Of a stretch of 64,000 nt of DNA, positions 22,950 through 32,064 are shown one piece after another. The translations under genes were made by a program, and so were the position numbers. Location: the NCBI RefSeq assembly GCF_032062135.1, contig NC_092859.1, positions 51,833,193 through 51,897,192 on the forward strand, in the 5' to 3' direction. Source of the stretch: Pyxicephalus adspersus. Lineage: Eukaryota; Chordata; Amphibia; Anura; Pyxicephalidae. A model generated the notes under the pieces. That model was not told the DNA's origin and ran no database searches. It worked only from the letters and a program-made list of their open reading frames with translations. The stretch's first letter is position 1, and each line of letters opens with the position of its first letter.

Positions 22950-23596
22950 CCGTGTTTCCCCGATGATAAGGCATCCCCATCAAATAAGCCACCCCCGATT
23001 TTTGCTCAAACAATTAAAATAAAGCACCCCACACAAATAAGACATCCTCCGATACCTGGTACTGTGTGCCTCTGTGTGACTCCTCGATGCTGGCTGCAGT
23101 GCAGAGTGAAACTGAAAGTAACTTCAAAGGACAAGCAAGCTGCTGATCCCTGCCCTAACAGAGTCTGTTACCCAGCCGTAGAAGCCAAAAAAAAGTGAGT
23201 CAGTGATCAGAAGGGGACAATCAATGGCACATACGGTAATGATCAGAAAGGGGACAATCAATGGCACATGAGTGATCAGAAAGGGACAATCAATGGCACA
23301 TGAGTGATCAGAAAGGGGACAATCAATGGCACATGAGTGATCAGAAAGGGGACAATCAATGGCACATGAGTGATCAGAAAGGGAAAAAGAATGGCACAGA
23401 GTGATCAGAAAGGGAAAAAGAATGGCACAGAGTGATCAGAAGGGGACAATCAATGGCACAGAGTGATTTTTAACAATAAATGTGTACTGTAGTCTTCTTC
23501 ATGGAAAAATAAGACATCCCCCTGAAAATAAGACCTAGGGCATATTTTGGCATTTCAAAAAATATAAGACAGTGCCTTATAATAGGGGAAACAGGG
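22950..23596 (+). mobile_element. TA-flanked MITE with internal minisatellite, copy 1
   Basis: The termini are ccgtgtttcccc (22950) and ggggaaacaggg (ending 23596), an imperfect inverted repeat flanked on both sides by TA, as expected for a Tc1/mariner-type target duplication. Inside are ataaggcatcc/ataagacatcc repeats near both ends and a 33-bp tandem array at 23203-23470. No transposase is encoded. A second copy lies at 54796-55690. Confidence 0.8.
23203..23470 (+). repeat. 33-bp minisatellite inside the MITE
   Basis: Eight units start gatcagaaaggggacaatca, followed by atggcacatgagt, plus a truncated ninth. Units vary from about 29 to 33 bp: copies 6 and 7 replace the ggggacaatc block by gggaaaaag, showing local spread of a variant. 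Confidence 0.95.
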
Positions 23597-24041
23597 TATA
23601 TAGAGCACCTTGTATTTGTATTTGTACAAAAAACAAGGTATAATTATCTCCAATTAAAAGGTTTTAGAAAACTACAGTGCTATACAATATCGCTACAAGT
23701 AGTAGTAGAGCTTTCTGGGCTACAATATTTCAAAGTACCACTATAAATGATGATGCATTTCACAGAACATCGTCCGCTTCATGAGATCAAGGTACTCAGC
23801 AATTGATTGAAAAATGAAGAAGTCATAACAATGGCAATGTTATCTATACATGAGCATGCAAGACATTAAATCAAAACATCAACATATGGATCTCCCTTTC
23901 CTCTCATATCAGCTTGTTGTTTAAGTGGCCATCCATCTGTAGTTTACCAGAAGACCGATATTTGTCCAGCTCTCAATCCCCTATTTCTTTTGTTTGTTAG
24001 TAGTAGGCACAGCGGTGCCCACAGAGTAGGCACAGAATGTC

Positions 24042-24458
24042 ACAAGATGGAAGTATTTGTGGGACTACAAGTGTCAGGAAGGGTTAAAGAACGACACAAA
24101 ACACTCAGGAACTGCTTAATTAAAAGTATTGCTTATCTTTATTGGATGTGTACAATAGTCCAAAACAGCAACAGTTCTATCAGCAAGATCACGCGACTCC
24201 GTTTACGTTTTCTGGAAACGCATAAAGAAATGCCAGCTTCTCCCTCCGTGGCTGTTCCTAGTTAGATGATATAGAAATGGGCACTTCCTGGGGTAAACCG
24301 AGTTGCGTGATCTTGCTGATGTAACTGTTGTTGTTTTGGACCATTGTACACATCCAATAAGGATGAGTACTAACTTTTAATTAAGCAGTGCCTGAGTGTT
24401 TTGTGTCTTTCTTTAGCTATTCCTGACACTTGTAGTCCCCCAAGCACTTTCAACTTGT
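24042..24458. mobile_element. Foldback MITE with about 165-bp inverted arms
   Basis: The left arm 24042-24206 and right arm 24293-24458 are inverted copies. Landmarks are gggactacaagtgtcagg against cctgacacttgtagtccc, attggatgtgtacaatagtc against the inverse at 24340, and gcaagatcacgcgactccg against cgagttgcgtgatcttgc. The spacer is about 86 bp. Similar peptides read from both arms only reflect the inverted repeat. The exact target duplication is unclear. Confidence 0.85.
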
Positions 24459-24637
24459 TACACAGAGTATTATTGTAACCTATTGCAAAATGTTGCCCTG
24501 TCCACATTAATGTCTGCATGATGTCTTTGAACCACATTACCTCCAAAACAGTAACCTGTAGGAAAAATATATTTTCAGGGTACACAATGAATTATGTCCC
24601 ATCTGGACGTAAACAACCACCATCCGGGCAGCATTAA

Positions 24638-25553
24638 CCACCTGAGCGTTACACTGAGGTCTAGATTTCTGTACCAAAAGTGATCCACTGTTTTTCATGA
24701 AATTTTTTTTTAAATAGTAGACCTGTAACTTACAGAAATATGTCCGAACAGGGNNNNNNNNNNNNNNNNNNNNNNNNNNNNNNNNNNNNNNNNNNNNNNN
24801 NNNNNNNNNNNNNNNNNNNNNNNNNNNNNNNNNNNNNNNNNNNNNNNNNNNNNNNNNNNNNNNNNNNNNNNNNNNNNNNNNNNNNNNNNNNNNNNNNNNN
24901 NNNNNNNNNNNNNNNNNNNNNNNNNNNNNNNNNNNNNNNNNNNNNNNNNNNNNNNNNNNNNNNNNNNNNNNNNNNNNNNNNNNNNNNNNNNNNNNNNNNN
25001 NNNNNNNNNNNNNNNNNNNNNNNNNNNNNNNNNNNNNNNNNNNNNNNNNNNNNNNNNNNNNNNNNNNNNNNNNNNNNNNNNNNNNNNNNNNNNNNNNNNN
25101 NNNNNNNNNNNNNNNNNNNNNNNNNNNNNNNNNNNNNNNNNNNNNNNNNNNNNNNNNNNNNNNNNNNNNNNNNNNNNNNNNNNNNNNNNNNNNNNNNNNN
25201 NNNNNNNNNNNNNNNNNNNNNNNNNNNNNNNNNNNNNNNNNNNNNNNNNNNNNNNNNNNNNNNNNNNNNNNNNNNNNNNNNNNNNNNNNNNNNNNNNNNN
25301 NNNNNNNNNNNNNNNNNNNNNNNNNNNNNNNNNNNNNNNNNNNNNNNNNNNNNNNNNNNNNNNNNNNNNNNNNNNNNNNNNNNNNNNNNNNNNNNNNNNN
25401 NNNNNNNATCGACGGAGGACGACGCTGGAACACGAACACGACGCTGGATGAGCACAGCGGGACCAGGTAAGTAAGGATGGGAAAAAACTCGGGGTTAACC
25501 ATCCTAGCCATTTTTTTTTGCCCGTACGAAGGTCGGGCTTAACGGCTAGGAGG
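24638..25553. mobile_element. piggyBac-like element, gap inside
   Basis: TTAA at 24634-24637 precedes ccacctgagcgttacac, and cggctaggagg precedes TTAA at 25554-25557. The left part holds the tttttcatgaaat and agaaatatgtccgaaca blocks that appear inverted near the right end of the next element (26500-26590). The unknown bases 24754-25407 lie inside it. No transposase coding is visible in the sequenced part. Confidence 0.6.
24754..25407. other. Assembly gap of 654 N
   Basis: Unsequenced bases. The right edge is GC-rich and CGA-repetitive (atcgacggaggacgacgctg), a composition likely to hinder assembly. Confidence 1.
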
Positions 25554-25557
25554 TTAA

Positions 25558-26612
25558 GCACCTGGACGGTAACGTGGAAACAAGCGTTACAGTGCAATCT
25601 GATTGTCATACAACATTGTATGACAATCGGATTACAACTGAATAAAAACACTTACCTTGTCCCCAACACTTATCCTGTCTCCTCCCGAGACATCCGTCCT
25701 CTTCTGTCTTCTCCCGGCATGTGCACTGACGATCTCTGGGGTTTCAGTGCATGCGTCGGTGGGGGCAGGAGGCGGGGCAGGAAATTAAAATCATTTTGTA
25801 TTGGATTCCAATACAAAGAAATCTTTATAAATATATATATATATATATAATTATATTATATATATATAATATATAGGCTACTGTACAGTTACATTACATT
25901 ATACGCTATTTTTTTTTTAAAGTTTTTTTTTGTAATGTCTTATAATTTTTTTTTTAAAGTTTATTATTAAATTCAAAAAATTTTGGACATATTTCCGTGA
26001 GTTATTCCTAAAGATTATAGTCTACAATCTAAAATAAATTTCCATGCAAAAAATGTAATGCTTTTTGCATGGAAGTACGGAAAGATATAGAACACTCTGC
26101 GTTCGTGTACGCGTCCCTCAGCGATTCCTGATGATGTCAGTGCATATGCTCGTCGACGGGGGTCGTAGTGGGAAATTCAAAAATTTTGTATTGGATTCAA
26201 TACAAAGTCCTGTATCCAATCCAATACAAAATAATACAAAATATTTTTATGTGGCTTTGTCTATATGTATGTGACGTTGGACTCCTACACTACTACTACA
26301 CTAGGGAGGTGTTTTAGAAAAATATAGTACTATACAGTATACCGAATTATTGCATTTTCAGTACTTTTTATTTATTTATGTATTCTTGTTTTAGCTGATT
26401 TTTGTGTTTTTTATTTAATTTTATTATAAAAGTTAATTTTTTTTATACATGATTGTGTGTTTTAAACTTTATTATATTCAGGATATCTTCTAGACCCTTG
26501 TTTGGACATATTTCTGTAAGTTACAGGTCTACAATTTAAAAAACAAATTTCATGAAAAACAGTGTACCGCTTTTGGGACAGAAATCCAGACATCAGTGAA
26601 ACGCCCAGGAGG
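25558..26612. mobile_element. piggyBac-like non-autonomous element, about 1.05 kb
   Basis: It is flanked by TTAA at 25554-25557 and 26613-26616, with termini gcacctggacggtaacg and cgcccaggaggt (inverse acctcctgggcg). Near the left end is a strong hairpin: 25597-25613 pairs with 25616-25632 at 16 of 17 positions. The body includes a TA-rich array and repeated ttgtattggattccaataca palindromes. No transposase frame is seen. Confidence 0.65.
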
Positions 26613-26864
26613 TTAAAAAATACAAAACTAAAGCATTCAAATATTGCCACCTGTTCACCATTTCTGAACCAAAAAGCAAAAACCCCATGTACAGTTAGGT
26701 CCATAAATATTTGGACATTGACACAGTTTTAATAATTTTGGGCATGTTCCTATCACTTTTACCTGCACAACATTTCCAAAATCCGCTCCTACCTGTCTGC
26801 TAAGACCACCAAACACCTTGTACACACTCTTATCACTTCTCATCTGGACTACTGTAACATCTTA

Positions 26865-27195
26865 AGCTGCGTACACACGGCAAATTTTTCTCGCCCGATA
26901 ATCGGTATCGGCCAATTATCGGGTGAAAATCTGCCGTGTGTACAGTCGGTCGTCGTCCATCGTCCGACGACCGTCCTGGCGGATCCATGGACGATGGACG
27001 ACGACCGATACTAATGAAAGGGAAGGGGAGAGCGCGCAGCAGGGTGCCGCTCCGTCGCTCTCCCCCTCCCCTCTCCATAGAGCATGAACGGTGCTGTATG
27101 TACAGCATCGTTCATGCATCGTGCAGTCTTTTCTCGTTGGAAAGGATCGTGAAAGATCCTTTCCAACGAGAAAAATTGCAGGTGTGTATGCAGCT
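26865..27195. mobile_element. Multi-hairpin MITE with TTA target duplication
   Basis: TTA at 26862-26864 and 27196-27198 flank agctgcgtacacac...gtgtgtatgcagct. The duplication is confirmed by the L2 reading frame, which closes exactly when the element is removed. A 3-bp TTA duplication fits PIF/Harbinger. Four hairpins follow each other: 26890-26919, 26946-26965 with 26989-27008 (20 of 20), 27082-27117 (16 of 18) and 27131-27148 with 27155-27172 (18 of 18). Open frames over this interval come from the palindromes. Confidence 0.85.
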
Positions 27196-27413
27196 TTACT
27201 CTCTGGTAGTTCACCCCTCCAACTCTCTCCTCTACAATCTATTAGGAATGCTGCAGCCAGACTTATTATTCCTTCCCACCGTTCCTCTTCTGCTTCTTGT
27301 TTTTGTAGTTCTTCTTCACTGTTTTCCATTTCTCCCTAATTTCAAGCTCCTGTGCTTTGCTTTCAAATTCCTCCACAGTTCTTATCCCATTTTACCTTTC
27401 TGACCTGATTGAT

Positions 27414-28485
27414 TAGGGGTGCCCAACCTCCAGCACGCGGGCTACATCTGGCATTCAGGGGGCGTTCCTGGTGGGGAGCGGAGCCATTACGGCGGGATTC
27501 GAGAGACAGTCCGACCTAGTGTGCTGTTGCCCACCCTGAAATAGCCTAGTGGCTAAAAAAGTTTGCTGACCCCTGCTCTATTGAGATTGTGCTGCCAGCA
27601 GAGGGAGCTGTATGTATTGTGAGATAATCCCAGCAGCAGTGTGAAAGCAGTGTTCATGCTTCTATCATTATCCTCATTTATAAATCCCCATATCTCCTTC
27701 ACTGATTATCATAGAAAAGTGAACTTTTCAGGGTACACAGGGGACCTTAAAAGCTGCTTCTAAACTAAATTTAAGCCATGTAAAAATAACAAGTTGCCAG
27801 ATATGGGATCACAAGCATAACATTCTAACAACAATCATAATAGGGATATTTTCATATTGCGGGTGATATTTCAAGACCAGGGTCCCCAAATTGGGTTTGC
27901 ATGTTGGGCCACTCTCATGGCAATGAACACTAGGGTACTGCCAATTGTCTGTGCACTGTGGTGCCCCTTAAAGGTCACAAAACTTCAAGACGTTCAGACT
28001 GGCGGTGAGGTTGAGGTGAGGTTGTGGTGTAGTTACCCCTTAATCATGCTATGGAACCCTGCCCAAGGGGAGATGCTCAGTACCGCTCACTACCCCCTGG
28101 ACTCAAATCTGCAGATGCTGCGGTGCAAGGGACTGAGAGGCTGGCGAGCTGCTAGTTACATAGTTGACCACTTATCTTCTGTATCATCTGAGGGATGTTG
28201 ACAACTCCCCCTGAAGATGTGGTAGTATGAACATGTACCCCTTGGCTTTCTGACACATGAATTGCATTTCTCTGGAAGTATTGATTGCAGAGATTCTTGA
28301 TTTATCATGTCATTTATTTGGTACATGTATGTTACGGTAACTAGGAACATTTCAATTTATTTTATTTAAAATGAAAACTATTCTATTTTTAAACATCCAT
28401 CTTTGTTGTTTGTTTGCATTGTGGCCCACAAGTTTTTTTCCAATGTCAACAGCGGCCCCAGGTGGAAAAAGGTTGGGCACCACTG
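27414..28485 (+). mobile_element. hAT-like non-autonomous element, complete (copy 2)
   Basis: The termini taggggtgcccaacc and ggttgggcaccactg are inverted repeats in the classic hAT CAG..GTGCCCAACC style. The 8-bp flanks tgattgat (27406-27413) and tgatggat (28486-28493) match at 7 of 8. The interior is non-coding and matches the inverted truncated copy at 11120-12170. It lies within the L2 3' region. Confidence 0.88.
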
Positions 28486-29924
28486 TGATGGATAAATGCA
28501 CTTCTAGCTGATATCTCCGTTCCTCCAATGACCTACTAATTACTCTAAACTACTCTTCCTCACTTATAACCTTATCACACACGGCTCCAAGAGATTTCTG
28601 GAGCTGCTCTAACTCTGTGTAATGCTCTTTCTGCTCATTTAAACCCTCAAAACACTCAAAACCCATGTTTTCCAAATTTCCTTACCCATCTTTTCCTGTC
28701 TCTTAAAACCCTCACTATTTACCCACCATTCCATATCCTTTCCTCCTATTTTGTACTTTTCTCCACCTTTTAGATTGTAAGCTCTTCTGAACAGGGTCCT
28801 TTCCTCCTCCTGTGTCACTGTCTGTATCTGTCTGTCATTTTCAACACCTATATAATGTACAACACTGCCTTATGTGTTGGCACTACATAAATACTAATTA
28901 TTATTAATAATAATAATAATAATAATATTAATAATGTTTTGCCAGACCTTTATTGCAGTCACTTTAACTTGCTCTTTGTTTTTCAGTCGTTCTTCTTGTG
29001 GGCCGAAAGTTTGGTCTTCAGCAAGTATGTGCTTGATTGGGTTGAGAACAGAATATTCAATTTCTTTGCTTTAATTAATACCTGAGTTACTTTTGCTGAA
29101 TGTTTTGGGTCATTGTCTATCTGTATTGTGAACTAATATCAACTTGGCTGAATATGACTGGATTTCAGCAGACCGTATGTCCCTGTACCCCTCAGAATTC
29201 TGTAACATCATAAATAAACACACAGTATCCAGTACCACTGGTAGCTATGCATGCCCAAGCTATTACACTGCCTCCACTATATTTTACAGATGGTGTAGAA
29301 TGCTTTGGATCATGAGCTTTTGTTTTAGCAAAGTCCAATTGAATCCTCTGTATTTGCTTTTATGAAATCTTTTTGTTTGTGGTAGACTTGAATACTGATA
29401 TATATATCTCCTGGAGAGTGTTCTTCACTTGTCTGGATGTTTTGAAGGGGTTTTTCTACTATGGAAATGTTACTACCATCATCCTCTACTGTTGTCATCT
29501 GTGCATTACCAGGCATTTTTTGCGTTACTGAGTTCACTAGTGCATTCTTTTTTTATCTCAGATTTTGTCACTTCTAATACTCTTGCAATTTATCTGATGG
29601 TTGCTTTTATTTAGAGGCCTATGAATGATCTGTTTCACCAGCATGGAGAGTTCCTATGACCGCATCCTTGATGTTGCAGGATCAGAGCAAATCTTCACCA
29701 ACAACACACCTGGAATCAACGTCAGGCATTTTTATTTTCCAATTTGAATGTGGATACCTTCAATTAAAGCTGAGAGTGTGCACTTTATGGCCATATTTAT
29801 TATATAACTGTAATTTAAATATGTTTCAGTAAACAGGTAAAATACCAAAACTTGTCAAAGCGTCCAAAGATTTATGAACCAAGTTACACTGACTGCTAAC
29901 CATGTTTGAACTCCATTATCTCTA

Positions 29925-30425
29925 CACTTCCAGGGAAATGTAATTTGTAGGCAAGATAGCCAAGGAGGAGATACATTGACTTGTACATTTTTACTTACCT
30001 ACATTGCTCTGTTCGAGCAAAATGGGGGTTCAAAAAAGGTAAGTAGCCAGCTATATTTGACAGGATAGCGTGGTATGATAGTTATAGATTTGTATCAACG
30101 CTGGTGATAAACTTTTATCTTGTAATAATATCATAATGATTTCATTTTTTTTGTTGGTAGCCATAAACAGTCCCCCATTTAGACTTACATTTTTATTTAC
30201 CCATAGCTCCCATTCCAAGGAAATTGGGGTTCAGAGAATATAATATGAGATAGGATAGCATGGTATGATGAAAATGTTATGTGAGGTTAGACAGAGGAGT
30301 CCCCCACTTGCACCCACATTTCTGTTCCAGTTCCAGAGAAATTAGGGTTCAAAGAATTTAAGCATACAGGGTAGCATAGTATGGCAGTTATAGTTATGAG
30401 CAGGCAGGTATAATTTTAGTGGCCA
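29925..30425 (+). repeat. Degenerate tandem repeat, about 150-bp period
   Basis: Three diverged units share gaaatt(g/a)gggttcaaa-like, aggatagc(a/g)tggtatgat and acttacatttttatttac blocks (about 29935, 30085-30265 and 30300-30400). The gttccagagaaattggggttca phrase also occurs in the array inside the hAT element at 32621. Confidence 0.6.
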
Positions 30426-30474
30426 TTTTCCAAAGCTCCCTTCCAAATTTAAACTTAAAGCTCCCGGGGCACTT

Positions 30475-30620
30475 GGTTCTGAAACGGCAAACCTAAAGAC
30501 CCCTGTATTTTTACACGTTTTTAAACTTGTGATACCAACATCCTATCTGTAAAGCTAGAGGGCTATTTGGGTACCAATAGCTATAATGGCACTCTGTGTT
30601 TCAGGTTGTTAAAACCAACT
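30475..30620 (+). repeat. Dispersed repeat shared with 16130-16330
   Basis: It shows the same order of blocks as described for 16130-16330. A hAT MITE was inserted immediately after it. Confidence 0.5.
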
Positions 30621-30628
30621 GCTTAGGA

Positions 30629-30795
30629 CAGTGGTCGCCAACCTTTTCGGGCCTACGGACCACTAAATGCATGGACTCCATACTGCGCATGTGCGGGGAG
30701 CCGTGTGTCACTCAAATGGAAGAAAGTGGTGTAATAACGCCAGAACCTACCCACTCTCTAATCGCAGGTCTGAGCGGACCACCGTTTGGCAACTG
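30629..30795 (+). mobile_element. Short hAT MITE (167 bp)
   Basis: It starts cagtggtcgccaacctttt and ends accgtttggcaactg. The 8-bp flanks gcttagga (30621-30628) and gtttagga (30796-30803) match at 7 of 8. The interior is GC-richer than its surroundings and non-coding. Confidence 0.8.
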
Positions 30796-30804
30796 GTTTA
30801 GGAG

Positions 30805-31440
30805 ATATGAGCTATCCCTGTGCTGCCAGGGTAAACCCCCACTGGGGTAGCACAAGGCAGCTCATAAGGATAGAACACAGGATAGAACATACTCAGGTCA
30901 CACAGTGCGTCATGCAACTCGCCAGAGATAGACATTAGTTTGCCTTTGTACAGATGCAAAAGTTTTTTCATCTGAGAAAATTTTTTGGAAAGTCTCAAAT
31001 GAAAACCTAGCATTAGCACAGCTGTCTCACTATGCCCTGACAGATCACTAAACAATGAACATGATCAACTTTTGCTGTTTTTCAAGTAACTGCATCCTGC
31101 TCATCCTCCTTATTACCTATCTATAGGACTTTTTACTGTTTCTGGAAAAAATATCACTAAACTATATTTACAAAGACATTGTACTATAAAGGACACAAAT
31201 TCAGCTGTTTTTAGCAGCCTCTTAAAGCTTAATACCTGTTTTTATGATGGTTAGCATTTCTCTAGCACCATGATTTATTGAGTCTGTATCCCATTCACCA
31301 AAAATAAAAAGAAATAAATAAATTAGCACCTTTAGAAAAAGTTGAATAGAATAGAATGACCGTGAAACCCCCAATACAATTATTTCGTCGCTATTACATA
31401 CATATAGCTGATTCGGTCAGTGAATTGATTTAGTGGATTA
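30805..31440. other. Intergenic, nothing recognised
   Basis: AT-rich sequence without a named repeat. It lies upstream of the candidate secreted-protein gene and could hold its distal promoter. Confidence 0.4.
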
Positions 31441-31441
31441 T

Positions 31442-31642
31442 TATATATCTCTCTACCCACGTCCTCTACGTTCGTAGTCAAGGGAGTGGCTGCTCATATT
31501 TTAGGACGCCTGTGCTACACCACACGGACACAAGAGGGCAGTCGTTGTACCTAGCACTCTCCTGGCACATTTTCAGTGACCTGTATGAAGCCATAGAATT
31601 CGTGTCTCCGGACAACCGCAAACTTTGCTTTGTGAGACAAGA
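31442..31642 (+). promoter_or_regulatory. Putative promoter and 5' UTR of the candidate secreted-protein gene
   Basis: A TATATA-like box at 31442-31448 lies about 195 bp before the ATG at 31643. The interval between is less AT-rich than the surroundings and contains a CTCF-like word, acacaagagggcag, at 31528-31541. The ATG has A at -3. This is inference from spacing and composition only. Confidence 0.3.
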
Positions 31643-31682
31643 ATGAAATTAATGAAGATCCTGTTTGTAATACTCATTGAAG
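31643..31682 (+). CDS. Candidate secreted/membrane protein, first coding exon (signal peptide)
   Basis: ATG at 31643 opens MKLMKILFVILIE, then a donor gaag/gtatga at 31683. The exon ends in phase 1. With the next exon it forms a classical signal peptide: basic start (MKLMK), hydrophobic core (ILFVILIEGLVSLAFL) and probable cleavage after SLA or FLHG. I do not recognise the protein. A phase-1 intron inside or just after the signal peptide is common in secreted vertebrate proteins. The Glu created near the splice is slightly unusual in a hydrophobic core. Confidence 0.5.
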
Positions 31683-31902
31683 GTATGATCTCCCGGAATT
31701 CCCACTAATCTCTCCCGGTTTTCTAGCAAGTCTGTGTCGCTGTCTATTTTTGGTTGGAAGCTTCTATAAATGGATGCTCTCGTAGTACTCTGTGAAATGC
31801 AGCATGAGTTTATTTTTATCAGTACTAACAGAAAACTTTGTTGTTGGCTTTGAAAGCTTGTAACAGTTATAAAAAAAATGGTTTGTTTTGTTTTTCTCAC
31901 AG

Positions 31903-32064
31903 GTTTAGTTTCTCTTGCTTTTCTTCATGGACCAGTAATTGAATCTCACCAGAATGAAGCTTTCAGTAAAGTTACTAATGACATCGCAGTAGCTGGGGAA
32001 GGTTTGCAGTACAATGCTAAAACACTATTAACAAATGGAAATCCAATGATTTCTTCTTCTAAAG
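31903..32064 (+). CDS. Candidate secreted/membrane protein, second coding exon
   Basis: The acceptor tttttctcacag is strong. The exon (162 nt, phase 1-1) continues the frame as GLVSLAFLHGPVIESHQNEA, then a polar segment with AVAGEGLQYNAKTLLTNGN, and ends SSSK at aaag/gtaggt. The mature part has no Cys and no N-glycosylation sequon, and is rich in Asn, Ser and Ala. The frame is open across the exon, both splice sites are good and the phases agree, which is better than the chance frames around it. Downstream exons were not identified: the next intron probably holds the hAT element at 32621 and may extend beyond. Identity unknown. Confidence 0.5.

Larger units (their letters stand above)
26745..28929 (+). 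mobile_element. L2-type LINE 3' part, itself carrying two insertions
   Basis: Sense translation 26748-26861 gives HNISKIRSYLSAKTTKHL, VHTLITSHLDYCNI, the C-terminal half of L2 reverse transcriptase. Reading resumes at 27196 after a MITE with LLSGSSPLQLSPLQSIRNAA and ARLIIPSHRSS. It continues at 28486 after a hAT with 3' UTR sequence (attgtaagctcttctgaaca; tatgtgttggcactacataa) ending in ATT/AAT repeats at about 28929. Confidence 0.85.
26692..29886 (-). mobile_element. Tc1/mariner element split by an L2 insertion
   Basis: The left end cagttaggtccataaatatt is a well-known vertebrate Tc1 terminus. The right end at 29864-29886 is its imperfect inverse (17 of 23). The left piece runs 26692-26744. 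From 28930 to about 29640 the + strand is the antisense of the transposase, including tttgggtcattgtctatctg (antisense of the DNDPKH-type motif), tatgtccctgtacccctcag and catgcccaagctattacact. Stops and indels show it is dead. Confidence 0.85.

Noticed and set aside
23203..23470. CRISPR array (regular 33-bp repeats).
   Set aside because: Units are contiguous without unique spacers, and the sequence is a vertebrate MITE.
23990..24585. Two similar peptides on opposite strands sharing ERHKTLR.CLIKS.
   Set aside because: They are reflections of the inverted arms of the foldback element, not a gene pair.
24537..25651. Long frames of 240-324 codons.
   Set aside because: They run through unknown bases and cannot be evaluated.
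26833..27403. Overlapping open frames of up to 155 codons on both strands.
   Set aside because: They arise from the GC-rich palindromes of the multi-hairpin MITE. The mirrored peptides on both strands are diagnostic of inverted repeats.
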